Shown here in pieces: positions 9,727-20,907 of a stretch of DNA of 64,000 nucleotides; position 1 is the stretch's first letter; each line of letters opens with the position of its first letter. The notes beneath the pieces are model-generated. The model searched no databases. It was not told the origin of the DNA and worked only from the letters and a program-made list of their open reading frames with translations. Position numbers and translations under genes: made by a program. This DNA is from Drosophila pseudoobscura. Taxonomy: Eukaryota > Arthropoda > Insecta > Diptera > Drosophilidae. The stretch spans positions 28,672,129 to 28,736,128 of the forward strand of contig NC_046683.1 in the NCBI RefSeq assembly GCF_009870125.1, in the 5' to 3' direction.

Positions 9727-12606
9727 AAATAAATAATAAAAAATTAAATAAAATTAAAATTCAAAATACAAATAATTGAAGTAAAAGTTCAAATGAAAAT
9801 ATTAGAAAATTATTATTATGTATTAAAAATAAAATTTGAGAATAATTAACTAATTTTTGATATAAATGTTGACCACCAAAATATTCTGATCACCCCTGAT
9901 CAAAACTTTTTACAACAATTTGACCATAATTTAATGGATAAAAAATTATTCCATAAGTTCTAATATATGGCATAAATCATATTGATCCCAAAAATGTTGA
10001 AAAATTATAAAAAATAAAAGATTTATTTAAACTATATAACTTAGTTAAAGAAATTAAATAACCTAATAGCCCACCAAAAATACAAACAAATAATGTTAAT
10101 AATTTTATTGATAAAGGTAAACAAATTATATATGGATAAGGAAAAATTAATCAATTTAATATTCTACCCCCAATAATTCTTATAATTAATAACCCTATTA
10201 TACCTCGCAATATGATTCATCTTTCATCATTTAATATATTTAAACTACCACAATTTAAATCACCAGTTATTGAATAATAAACTAACCGAAAAGAATAACT
10301 AACAGTTAAACCTGTAGAAAAAAAGAATAAAAAAAATGAAAATAAATTAATATTACTAATTACAACAATTTCTAAAATTATATCTTTTGAATAAAATCCA
10401 GCTAAAAAAGGTATGCCACATAAAGCTAAATTAGAAATATTAAAACAAGCAGAAGTTAATGGTATGTGAATTCTTAAGCCCCCTATTAAACGAATATCTT
10501 GAGAATTATTTATATTATGAATAATAGCACCTGCACATATAAATAAAAAAGCTTTAAATAATGCATGAGTTAATAAATAAATTATAGCTAACTTATAAAA
10601 TCCTATAGAAAGAATTCTCATTATCAATCCTATTTGTCTAAGAGTTGATAAAGCAATAATTTTTTTTAAATCAAATTCAAAACGAGGGGGAACGTTGTGA
10701 GTTGCTGCGGACACCGCAACTCTACGGTTATACCCGATACTAAGTCAGTATGGCTCTCCTCCGGCAGACGCCGCTAATATTTAACGACACGACAAAGAGT
10801 GCGTGCGAGAGAGACAGAAAATCAGTTTGAGCGTGACGTCGGGCGCTGCGTAGCCACTGCAAATTGATTTGTTCCTTTTGGCTATAAAAATGATCTGATC
10901 TGATCCAGATTCAGCAATCTAATAGATATGGTCATTATCTATGATTCTGCGTTTTTAGTTTTCTCGAATGTGCAATATTGTGGATGCAACAGATTTTCGT
11001 CCTTTGTGGGGGCGGATGGGGGTATGGCGAAATTCTGAGATATACGTTTTATAGTGACACTTTAAAGGAGTGTGTGTACCAAATTTGGTTACTCTAGCCT
11101 TAATAGTCTCTGAGATTTGTGGTTGCCTCAGATTTTCGTCCTTTGCGTGGGCGGAAGGGGGTGTGGCGAAATTTGGACATGAAACGGTCAAGGTCCGATA
11201 TCACAGGAGTGTGGATACCAAATTTGGTTGCTCTGGCTCTTATAGGTTTTGAGATCCTTGAACTCATATTTTGCAATTGGCAAAACCGACCATGAATCCT
11301 GTGTGTTAGAGTGGGACAGAGCGAGAAAGAGTGAAATTGTTTTCGTGATTCTGGCTGTAATAATTATACGATCTGGTTCAGATTTTGCACTCTAGAAGAT
11401 ATAGTCATCTTCTACGATTCTGCGTTTTTAGTTTTCTCGTATCTTTAAAATTGTGCATGCCACAGATTTTCGCCCTTTGTGGGGGCGGAAGTGGGCGGGG
11501 CAAAGCTTTGAAATATTTTTGGAGCAGTGACATATCACAGAAGTCTGGATCCAAAACATCGTTGCTCTAGCTCTTATAGTCTTTGAGCATTAGGCGCTGA
11601 AGGGGACGGACAGACGGACAGACGGACGGACGGACAGACGGACAGACGGACGGACGGACAGACAGACAGGGCTCAATCGACTCGGCTATTGATGCTGATC
11701 AAGAATATATATACTTTATAGGGTCGGAAACGATTCCTTCTGGACGTTACACACATCCATTTTCACCACAAATCTAATATACCCCAATACTCATTTTGAG
11801 TATCGGGTATAATTAGCCCCTAAACCAGCTATAAATATAGTTAAACCAGATAATAATAATAATAATTGACCTAATCAAGAAGTTCTTAATAAAATATTAA
11901 ATCGAATTAAAAGATATACCCCAGCTGTAACCAAAGTAGAAGAATGAACCAATGCAGAAACAGGAGTAGGAGCAGCTATAGCGGCTGGTAACCAAGATGA
12001 AAAAGAAATTTGAGCTCTTTTAGTTATAGCAGCTAACATAACTAAAAATCCAATTATTAATATTTCATAAACATTTTTTATAACTTCTAAATAAAAAATA
12101 TAATTTCAACCTCAATAATTTAATATTCAAGCAATAGCTAATAATAAAGCTACATCTCCCACACGATTTGATAATGCTGTCAATATACCGGCATTATAAG
12201 ATTTTACATTTTGAAAATAAATAACTAAACAATAAGAAACTAATCATAAACCATCCCAACCTAATACAATTCTAATTAAATTAGGACTAATAATTAATAT
12301 CATTATTGATAAAACAAATATCAAAACTAATATAATAAATCGATTAATATTTTCATCTCTACTTATATATTCTTTTCTATAAAAAATAACTAAAGAAGCA
12401 ATTATTAAAACAAAAGATATAAATAATAACCTTATTCAATCAAATAATAAAGTTATAACAATTCTTAAAGAATTTAACGAAACTAATTCAAATTCAATAA
12501 AATAAACTATATTATTTAATAAAAAATATAAACTTAATAAAAAACAACTTAATCTAATAGAAATTAAATTTACAAATCTAATTCTACAAATTGATAAATA
12601 TTTCAC
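9727..12606 (-). pseudogene. ND5: NADH dehydrogenase subunit 5, copy 2, split by DINE-1
   Basis: As in copy 1, the minus-strand frame begins with GTG at 12606 and is broken by a DINE-1 at 10683-11812. The C-terminal segment is complete here: the 80 bp missing from copy 1 encode Met-Pro-Tyr-Ile and Tyr-Pro-Leu-Asn-Tyr-Gly-Gln, as expected for ND5. Apart from the transposon I see no certain frameshift in this copy, so the DINE-1 may have been its main disabling event. Confidence 0.9.
10683..11812 (+). mobile_element. DINE-1 / INE-1, copy 2 (duplicated with the NUMT)
   Basis: It occupies the same ND5 position and has the same ends and internal structure as copy 1. It is 1130 bp long because its GGACGGACAGAC microsatellite near 11604-11665 has 24 more bases. 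Identical flanks show it was copied by the segmental duplication and did not insert separately. Confidence 0.92.
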
Positions 12607-12607
12607 G

Positions 12608-12643
12608 ATCTAAAATGAATTTATTTTATTAAACTATTTAAAT
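12608..12643 (-). pseudogene. trnH: tRNA-His remnant, copy 2
   Basis: It is the same truncated form as 7861-7896, so the loss predates the duplication. Confidence 0.7.
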
Positions 12644-12644
12644 T

Positions 12645-13914
12645 TATAATCATAATATGCATGAATCTCTTCTTAAAATTAATAAATTTAAAGGTAATCA
12701 ATGTAAAATTATTAATAAATATTCACGAATTTTACCCCCTCTAAAAGAATATACACCAGAAAATAATTTTCCATGTTGACTAAAAGAATATAAATATAAA
12801 GTATAGGCCGCTCTAAAAAATGATAAAAATGATAATATAATTATAGTTAATCATGATCAAGAAACAATTCTATTTAATAAAGAAATTTCTCCTAATAAAT
12901 TTAAGGTAGGAGGAGCTGCCATATTAGCTGAACTTAATAAAAATCATCATAATGTTATAGCTGGTATAAAATTTAATAATCCCTTATTAATTAATAAACT
13001 TCGTCTGCCTAACCGTTCATAAGAAACATTTGCTAAACAAAACAGCCCAGAAGAACAAAGTCCATGAGCAATTATTAATGTATATGAACCGCATAAACCT
13101 CAATAAGTTATTGTTAAAAGACCAGCTAATACAGTTCCTATATGAGCAACTGAAGAATAAGCAATTAAAGCTTTTAAATCAGTTTGTCGTAAACAAATCA
13201 ATCTTACTAAAACACCACCCACTAAACTAATTCTAATTCAAATAAATCTGTATTTTAAATTTATTAATTGAAGAACCTGAAACAGGGGCTTCAACATGAG
13301 CTTTTGGCAATCATAGATGAACTAAAAATATAGGTATCTTTACTAAAAAAGCACACAACATACAAAAATATAATAAATCATAATTAAATATATAATTATT
13401 TATTAAATAAAAATTTATTGAATTTACTTCATTTATAATATAAAAAATACCGATTAATATAGGTAAAGAAACTAATAAAGTATAAAATAATAAATAAACA
13501 CCAGCTTGTAAACGTTCAGGTTGATAACCTCAACCTAAAATTAAAAATAAAGTCGGAATTAAACTTCTTTCAAAAAATAAATAAAATATAAATAAATTCA
13601 TTCTTCTAAATGTTAAAACTAATAATAACAATAATAAAATAACATTTAATAAAAATAAATTTTTATAATTATTATATTTATTAACACTTTCTCTAGCTAA
13701 TAATATTAAAGATTCACAAACTTAACAAAATTAATCCATAAGAAAGTATATCACTTCCTAAAAAATAAGAAATTTCAGATCAATAATTTATAAAATTATT
13801 TATAACTAAAAAAATAAATCTAATAAAAAATAACAAAATTTGTACCATCCAGTACATATTATTAATAGAACAAATTGGAGATAAAAATACTAAAAAAAAT
13901 ACTAACTTTAACAT
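12645..13914 (-). pseudogene. ND4: NADH dehydrogenase subunit 4, internally deleted, copy 2
   Basis: It carries the same roughly 60-bp deletion after the KAHVEAPVSGS segment (junction near 13271) as copy 1. Near 13557 it has three bases that copy 1 lacks, in the Phe/Leu-rich N-terminal half. It starts with ATG at 13914. Confidence 0.87.
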
Positions 13915-14204
13915 TATATAATTCTAAAAGATTGAAAATAATCATTCCCATGAGTACGAATTATAGAAACTAAAATTGATAAACCAAGAGCACCTTCACA
14001 TACACTAAAAGTTGAAAATATTATTCTAAAATAAATTTCATAATTTAATAAATTTAAGTAAATAAATAATATAAAAAATAATATTAAAACAATAAATTCT
14101 AAACTTAATAATATAGAAAGTAAATGTTTTCGATTAGAAACAAAACAAAATAGACCAAAAATAAATAAAATTATAGGTAATCTTCAATATAAAATTATAA
14201 TCAT
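13914..14204 (-). CDS. ND4L: NADH dehydrogenase subunit 4L, NUMT copy 2, open frame
   Basis: It is open over 96 residues, as in copy 1 (offset 4750), and contains [11 protein letters not shown]. Confidence 0.87.
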
Positions 14205-14206
14205 TA

Positions 14207-14271
14207 GTTTTAATAGTTTAATAAAAACATTGGTCTTGTAAATCAAAAATAAGATATATTCTTTTAAAACT
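14207..14271 (+). tRNA. trnT: tRNA-Thr (TGT), copy 2
   Basis: It is the same sequence as 9457-9521. Confidence 0.83.
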
Positions 14272-14350
14272 TGAAGAGAAAAGAAATTTCTTTTTCAGTA
14301 ATCCCCAAAATTAATATTTTAAATAAACTATAAACTATAATAAACTCTTG
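14272..14350 (-). tRNA. trnP: tRNA-Pro (TGG), copy 2
   Basis: The TGG anticodon region is intact. The 5' side contains a repeated TAAACTATAAACTATAATAAACT that makes the acceptor boundary uncertain. A possible AAGAG/CTCTT acceptor pairing is visible. The right end is approximate. Confidence 0.6.
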
Positions 14351-14352
14351 AT

Positions 14353-14877
14353 ATTATACAATTAATTCTATATTCATTAATTTTAACAACTTCAATTATT
14401 TTTTTAAATATAATTCATCCTTTAGCTATAGGATTAACTTTATTAATTCAAACAATTTTTATTTGTCTAATTTCAGGACTAATAACAAAAAGTTTCTGGT
14501 ATTCATATATTTTATTTTTAAATTTTTTAAGGGGAATATTAGTATTATTTATTTATGTAACATCATTAGCATCTAATGAAATATTTAATTTATCAATCAA
14601 ATTAACTTTATTTTCAACATCAATTTTATTTATTTTATTTTTTATAAGATTCTTAATTGATAAATCTTCTATTTCATTTTTTTTAATTAATAATGAAATA
14701 GAATCAATTTTTAATTTTAATTCATATTTTTTAGAAAAGTCCCTATCTTTAAATAAATTATATAATTTCCCAACAAATTTAATTACAATTTTATTAATAA
14801 ATTATTTATTAATTACATTAATTGTTGTAGTAAAAATTACTAAATTATTTAAAGGCCCTCTTCGTGTAATAAATTAA
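14353..14877 (+). CDS. ND6: NADH dehydrogenase subunit 6, NUMT copy with open frame
   Basis: ND6 is a membrane subunit of complex I. The frame from ATT 14353 (Met-Ile-Gln-Leu) to TAA 14875-14877 encodes 174 residues, the usual Drosophila length. FIYVTSLASNEMFNLS is conserved, and the frame ends in KLFKGP plus a short tail. It is open in the mitochondrial code and followed closely by CYTB. Confidence 0.9.
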   Translation: MIQLILYSLILTTSIIFLNIIHPLAIGLTLLIQTIFICLISGLITKSFWYSYILFLNFLRGILVLFIYVTSLASNEIFNLSIKLTLFSTSILFILFFIRFLIDKSSISFFLINNEIESIFNFNSYFLEKSLSLNKLYNFPTNLITILLINYLLITLIVVVKITKLFKGPLRVIN

Positions 14878-14880
14878 TTA

Positions 14881-16017
14881 ATGAATAAACCTTTACGAAC
14901 TTCCCATCCATTATTTAAAATTGCTAATAATGCATTAGTAGATTTACCAGCTCCTATTAATATTTCAAGATGATGAAATTTTGGTTCATTATTAGGATTA
15001 TGTTTAATTATTCAAATTTTAACAGGATTATTTTTAGCAATACATTATACTTCTGACGTTAATATAGCTTTTTATAGAGTAAATCATATTTGTCGTGATG
15101 TAAATTACGGATGATTATTACGAACTTTACACGCTAACGGAGCATCATTCTTTTTTATTTGTATTTATTTACATGTAGGACGAGGAATATACTACGGATC
15201 TTATTTATTTACACCTACATGATTAGTAGGAGTAATTATTTTATTTTTAGTAATAGGAACAGCTTTTATAGGATATGTTTTACCTTGAGGACAAATATCT
15301 TTTTGAGGAGCTACTGTAATTACAAATTTATTATCTGCTGTACCTTACTTAGGTATTGATTTAGTACAATGAGTATGAGGAGGATTCGCTGTTGATAACG
15401 CAACTTTAACTCGATTTTTTACTTTTCATTTTATTTTACCTTTTATTGTATTAGCAATAACAATAATTCATTTATTATTTTTACACCAAACAGGATCTAA
15501 TAATCCTATTGGTTTAAATTCTAATATTGATAAAATTCCTTTCCACCCTTATTTTACATTTAAGGATATTGTTGGTTTTATTGTAATAATTTTTTTATTA
15601 ATTTCTCTTGTACTTATCAATCCTAATTTATTAGGAGATCCTGATAATTTCATTCCAGCTAATCCATTAGTTACACCAGCTCATATTCAACCTGAATGAA
15701 ATTTTTATTTCGCTTACGCAATTTTACGTTCAATCCCAAATAAATTAGGTGGAGTAATTGCATTAGTATTATCAATTGCTATTTTAATACTTTTACCTTT
15801 TTCTAATTTAAGAAAGTTCCGAGGAATTCAATTTTACCCTTTAAATCCAATTTTATTCTGAACTATATTAGTAACAGTAATTTTATTAACTTGAATTGGA
15901 GCCCGACCAGTTGAAGAACCCTATGTATTATTAGGACAAATTTTAACCGTAATTTATTTTTTATACTATTTAATTAACCCCTTAGTTAGAAAATGATGAG
16001 ATAATTTATTAAATTAA
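14881..16017 (+). CDS. CYTB: Cytochrome b, NUMT copy, open frame but PEWY motif altered
   Basis: Cytochrome b is the membrane core of complex III. ATG 14881 to TAA 16015-16017 gives 378 residues with no stop in the mitochondrial code. Haem-binding segments are present (for example [18 protein letters not shown]). The Qo-site PEWY signature at 15691-15702 reads CCT-GAA-TGA-AAT, that is PEWN, followed by Phe-Tyr-Phe-Ala-Tyr. The tyrosine is nearly invariant in functional proteins, so this copy is probably drifting despite its open frame. The change should be confirmed against reads. Confidence 0.9.
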
Positions 16018-16019
16018 TT

Positions 16020-16085
16020 AGTTAATGAGCTTGAATAAGCATATGTTTTGAAAACATAAGATAGAATTTAATTTTCTATTAACTT
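16020..16085 (+). tRNA. trnS2: tRNA-Ser2 (TGA)
   Basis: AGTTAAT pairs with ATTAACT (16078-16084), and the anticodon TGA lies in TTTTGAAAA. It looks intact. Confidence 0.87.
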
Positions 16086-16101
16086 TACTAAATTAAATTC
16101 A

Positions 16102-17049
16102 CTATAAAAAAGAAAATAATAAAATTTTAAATCCAATAAAAAATAATAAATAATTTAGAGAAAAAGATAAAAAATATTTTCAAGCTAAATATATTAATTT
16201 ATCATACCGAAATCGAGGTAAAGTACCTCGAGCCCAAATACAAACAAAAGAAATAAAAGTAAGCTTTACATAAAATAATAAATTAAAAACATCACAGCCT
16301 AAAAAAATTACACAAAATAATATACTTATAAATAAAATTCTAGCATATTCAGCTATAAAAATTAAAGCAAATCCACCTCTTCTATATTCTACATTAAATC
16401 CTGAAACTAACTCTGATTCCCCTTCAGCAAAATCAAAGGGAGTTCGATTTGTTTCAGCTAAAGAAATAGTTAATCATACTAAAGCTATGGGAAATAAAAT
16501 AATTAAAAATCAAATATAAATTTGATAATAAAAAAAATATACGATATTATAACTACCAATTAAAAATACAAAAGATAATAAAATCAATGCTAAACTTACT
16601 TCATAAGAAATTGTTTGAGCAACAGCTCGTAATCCTCCTAATAAAGCATAATTTGAATTAGAAGACCAACCAGCAATCATTACAGTATAAACTCCTAATC
16701 TAGTACAACATAAAAAAAATAGCCCCCCTAAATTAAAAGAATATAATTTAACGAAAAAAGGTATACATATTCACACAAATAAAGACAAAAATAATGAAAA
16801 AATAGGAGAAATATAATATCTTAAATAATTAGACAAAAGAGGATAAGTTTGTTCTTTTGTAAATAATTTAATTGCATCACAAAAAGGTTGAGGAATTCCT
16901 ATTAAACCTACTTTATTTGGACCTTTACGAATTTGAATATATCCTAATACTTTACGTTCTAATAAAGTTAAAAAAGCTACACTCACTAATACACAAATAA
17001 TTAATAATAAACTTCCAATTAATGATAAAATAAATTCTATATAAAACAA
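16102..17049 (-). CDS. ND1: NADH dehydrogenase subunit 1, NUMT copy with open frame
   Basis: ND1 forms the quinone-binding junction of complex I. On the minus strand the frame runs from TTG at 17049, a start codon known for insect ND1, to TAG at 16102, about 315 residues. The signature [20 protein letters not shown] and the loop with [21 protein letters not shown] are intact. No stop occurs in the mitochondrial code. In the standard code it stops at the TGA tryptophan codon at about 16771. Confidence 0.9.
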
Positions 17050-17050
17050 G

Positions 17051-17115
17051 TACTATTTGTAATAAAAATTACATTAATAAATTCTAAATTTATTGCACTA
17101 ATCTGCCAAAATAGC
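17051..17115 (-). tRNA. trnL1: tRNA-Leu1 (TAG)
   Basis: On the minus strand GCTATTT pairs with AAATAGT (one G-T). The body GGCAGATTAGTGCAATAAAT and anticodon TAG match tRNA-Leu(CUN). Confidence 0.85.
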
Positions 17116-18454
17116 TTTATTTATATTAATAATATTCTTTTTTAAAATATGAATATTCTAATATTTGGTCCTTTCGTACTAAAATATTATAATTTTTTAA
17201 AGATAGAAACCAACCTGGCTTACACCGGTTTGAACTCAGATCATGTAAGAATTTAAAAGTCGAACAGACTTAAAATTTGAACGGCTACACCCAAAATTAT
17301 ATCTTAATCCAACATCGAGGTAGCAATCTTTTTTATCGATATGAACTCTCCAAAAAAATTACGCTGTTATCCCTAAAGTAACTTAATTTTTTAATCATTA
17401 TTAATGGATCAATTATTCATAAATTAATGTTTTTAAAAATTAAAAGTTTTTTAAATTTTAATATCACCCCAATAAAATATTTTTATTTATTAAAATAAAA
17501 TTAATCTTAACAATTAAAATAAAAAAAATATAAAGATTTATAGGGTCTTCTCGTCTTTTAAAATTATTTTAGCTTTTTGACTAAAAAATAAAATTCTATA
17601 AAAAATTTAAATGAAACAGTTAATATTTCGTCCAACCATTCATTCCAGCCTTCAATTAAAAGACTAATGATTATGCTACCTTTGCACAGTCAAAATACTG
17701 CGGCCATTTAAAATTTCAGTGGGCAGGTTAGACTTTAAATTTAATTCAAAAAGACATGTTTTTGTTAAACAGGCAACATTATTTTTGCCGAATTCTTTAC
17801 TTAAACTTTTCATTAAAATTTATTTAAACATAAAAATATATTAATTTTATCATTATTTCTTAATTTTAAAAATTAAAATATATATTCTAATAAATAATTA
17901 AAATATAATAAATAATTTAATTTATAAAATAAATTATAACACATTTTTTAATAATTGCTAATTCTAAGCATATATTTATTAAATTTACTTATTATTTTTA
18001 AAAATTTATTTTATAGCTTATCCCATAAAATATTAAAATTATAAATTATTAATTTAAATAAAAAACTTAATAAATTAATAAACTTAATAAAATTAATTCT
18101 GAATTAAATTCATTTCTCAGAAAACTAGATACCATTAAAAACGAATAACATTTCATTTCTAATATAATATTATAAATAATTTTATTACATTAACTTACAT
18201 ATTATATTAACTCTTTTAAAATCGAGAAAAATATATTTATATTTTTTATTTAATAAACGCTGATACACAAGGTACAATAAATTAAATTTTCTTTTAAAAT
18301 AAAAATTTTTCAGATTATTTCAATTTTCTTTTTCAATACTATTAAACTATTATTAAAACTATTTTTTCTTTAAACAATACTAAAACTTTAAATTTTATAG
18401 TAACTTCTAATATTAAAATTTTAAACAAAAAAAAATTAATAAATACAAATTAAT
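17116..18454 (-). rRNA. rrnL: 16S (large subunit) ribosomal RNA, NUMT copy
   Basis: It lies between tRNA-Leu1 and tRNA-Val on the minus strand. Conserved blocks are visible on the plus strand as complements, such as the peptidyl-transferase region near 17210-17380 (ACCAACCTGGCTTACACCGG; AACTCAGATCATGTAAG; ACGCTGTTATCCCTAAAG). The length of about 1.34 kb is normal. Small indels cannot be judged without an alignment. Confidence 0.88.
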
Positions 18455-18502
18455 CAATCTATATTGATTTGCACAAAAATCTTTTCAATGTAAATGAAAT
18501 TG
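18455..18502 (-). pseudogene. trnV: tRNA-Val remnant, 5' half deleted
   Basis: The 3' part is present (CAATCTATATTGATTTGCAC on the plus strand) with the TAC anticodon region (AATGTAAATG). After AATGAAAT the sequence jumps to TG and the 12S border. About 20-25 bp holding the D arm and 5' acceptor are missing. Confidence 0.75.
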
Positions 18503-19338
18503 TCATTCTAGATACACTTTCCAGTACATCTACTATGTTACGACTTATCTTACCTTAATAATAAGAGCGACGGGCGATGTGTACATATTTTAGAGCTAAA
18601 ATCAAATTAATCTTTATAATTTTACTACCAAATCCACCTTCAAAAACTTTTTCATAATTTTATCCGTATAAATAATTTTATTGTAACCCATTATTACTTA
18701 AATATAAGCTACACCTTGATCTGATATAAATTTTTATTAAAATTATTGAATATTATTATTCTTATAAAATATTCAGATAACGACGGTATATAAACTGATT
18801 ACAAATTTAAGTAAGGTCCATCGTGGATTATCGATTACAAAACAGGTTCCTCTGGATAGACTAAAATACCGCCAAATTTTTTAAGTTTCAAGAACATAAC
18901 TATTACTACTTTAATATTTATATTTACATTTTAAATAATAGGGTATCTAATCCTAGTTTTTTAAAAAAAATTTTTAGCTTCAATTACTTTTTATAAAAAT
19001 ATTTTGAATATAAAATTTCACTTAATAAATTCAATTTTCTTTTAATTAATAAATTTAACTAATACTAAAAAAATTTATTTGTATTATTAGTGTAACCGCG
19101 ACTGCTGGCACCAATTTGGTCAATAATCTTTAATATTGCTATTTCTAAATTTCTTTAATCAATAATACTAATTACTGCGAATAAATAAATTATAAATATT
19201 TTTAAAATATATATAAATCCATACAAAAATTTACATAGGCTGGGAGGCTAAAGTCAGTGATTGTGAGTATGTACTCACTTTTGCTCCCCACTGTAAATCA
19301 AATTAATAATACATTTTTAAGCCAAAATAAAACTTTAA
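18503..19338 (-). rRNA. rrnS: 12S (small subunit) ribosomal RNA, NUMT copy with a 56-bp insertion
   Basis: Conserved small-subunit blocks occur as complements: TCATTCTAGATACACTTTCC at its 3' end, ACGACTTATCTTACC, GGCGATGTGTACAT, AATAGGGTATCTAATCC, and CGCGACTGCTGGCACC near 19098. The 5' end near 19338 is estimated from the usual length. A GC-rich block at 19238-19293 is foreign to 12S. Confidence 0.85.
19238..19293. mobile_element. Short GC-rich insertion with near-palindrome, flanked by TA (MITE-like)
   Basis: About 56 bp of roughly balanced base composition interrupt the very A+T-rich 5' end of 12S, and TA borders both sides. It contains the inverted repeat GTGAGTA-TG-TACTCAC (19263-19278). 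The outer arms also resemble each other inverted (GCTGGGAGGCTAAAGT against AAAAGTGAGCAAA-type complement CAGTGGGGAGCAAAAGT). Ends beginning CAGTG beside a TA duplication are typical of Tc1/mariner-type elements. This is inference from a short sequence. Confidence 0.5.
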
Positions 19339-20287
19339 AATTATAATAAAAATTATTATAAAAATATAATATAAATATAATATAATATAAATTATAAAAT
19401 TTATAAATAAAATATTATTTATAATAATAATAAAATTTAATTAATAAGATTTATTAAATATATTTTTATAAAAATAATTTTTATTAATTACTAAATCTGA
19501 TAAAATCCCTGCAATAAAATAATAACTATAATTAACAAATTTATAATTTAAAATTTTTATAGATAAATTAATTAATTATTTAATATTTTTATTCCCCCCG
19601 AATAAAAAATTCTTATTAAATAAAAATTCCTGTAAAAAAAATCATAAAAATATAATTATTTGCTTATTATACTTATTATAAATTTTAATTAATAAATTTA
19701 AAAAAAAAAAAATTCAAATTAATAATATTTTAATAATAAAAATTAATTAAATTAAATTTATAAAATTTAATAAAAATATTTTAAATTAATTAAAAACACA
19801 ATAATTTATAATAATTAATAAATTAAAAAATATTAAAATTTAATCAAATAAAAATATAATTATTTTAAAATAATAATAATAATAAAATTATTAATATTAA
19901 TAAAATATTTTATAAATTTTTTAAAAAATAATCAATAATAAAATAATTGATATTAATTAAATATTTTTATAAATTAAAAGAAAATTAATAAAAATATTTT
20001 ATAATTTAAAAAAAAAAATTATTAATAATAAAATCATTGATATTAACTAAATATTTTTATAAATTTAAAGAAAATTCATTAATAATAAAATTACTCCTAT
20101 TTTTTTTTTTTTTTTAAATTTATTAAATATTAATATTATTTATTATATAAATTTATTTATGAATATATATATATATTATTTATATTATATATTTAAATTT
20201 TTAATATTTTATAAATTTTATTTTTTTAATATTATTTTAAATTTTTTGTATACTAGTTCTAAATTAATAGATAATATATATATATAT
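19339..20287. other. Mitochondrial A+T-rich control region (NUMT), left part
   Basis: It is nearly pure A/T. It has imperfect repeats of a motif TAATAAAATNATTGATATTAA-type followed by AATATTTTTATAAATT at about 19875, 19936, 20022 and 20083 (the last partial). A T-run at 20100-20115 resembles the conserved T-stretch of Drosophila control regions. It is interrupted at 20288 by the errantivirus and continues at 27394. Confidence 0.85.
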
Positions 20288-20880
20288 AGTTAAATATCCG
20301 CAACTCGATTTTAAGTTTTTTAACAAAGACTTTTATTTTACAACTTAAATATCTTTATGTCACAAGATTTAAATGAATTCCCCGACTTGACTTTCGGTCT
20401 GCTGGTCTCAAACGGAACTCATCTCTCTGCTGCTGGCTAGTTTCCATGAGCCCTTCTCTTGGAACTCCCGACTCTGGCTTCGGGCGTTGCTTTCCTCGGC
20501 TGCATCTTCGTGTCGGTGGCGTACGTGCCTGGATCGATATTTGGGGATGCGTCGGCTTTGATGAAAGGCATCCACTGCTGGCGATCGGTGTTGCATTACA
20601 TGACGGAGCTAGGAATGTGATACTCCTTGGTTTTATGTCTAGCTTTGATTGGTCCTCATGAGTGGCGTGATTCTAAAGAATCGATTTCTCGAGAGTGGCG
20701 TGATTCTAATGTTGCTGAAACAATGTGGTCCATTGTTTATATTATGGGGGCCTAGCTTGGAGTATGGGAAGAAACAGTTATTGATTCTTGAGTGGGGTCC
20801 TGTTACTTGTGTGGATGGGGTGGATGAATTGTACATAAACATAATGTGTATGGGATGTGGGGAATTATGGATATGTCACT
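20288..20880 (-). repeat. Errantivirus 3' LTR
   Basis: This 593-bp LTR lies downstream of env on the minus strand. Small open frames of 62-83 codons inside it are incidental. Confidence 0.93.
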
Positions 20881-20890
20881 CCCCCAACGT
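20881..20890 (-). promoter_or_regulatory. Polypurine tract of the errantivirus
   Basis: On the minus strand ACGTTGGGGG sits immediately before the 3' LTR (AGTGAC), in the position of the plus-strand primer. Confidence 0.7.
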
Positions 20891-20907
20891 TTGTTATTAG
20901 CCTGTCC

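Larger units (their letters stand above)
9590..14336. repeat. NUMT tandem duplication, unit 2
   Basis: This is a direct repeat of 4938-9587. It opens with the 3' two-thirds of tRNA-Glu. Relative to unit 1 it keeps an 80-bp ND5 segment (9898-9977) and has 24 extra bases of GGACGGACAGAC-type microsatellite in the DINE-1. Otherwise the copies look nearly identical by eye. Confidence 0.93.

Noticed and set aside
17047..17049. ND1 start codon lost (TTG)
   Set aside because: TTG is a known start for insect ND1, so this is not counted as a lesion.
20408..20900. Open frames inside the errantivirus LTRs (also 26919-27407)
   Set aside because: They lie in LTR sequence, overlap on both strands and lack protein features.
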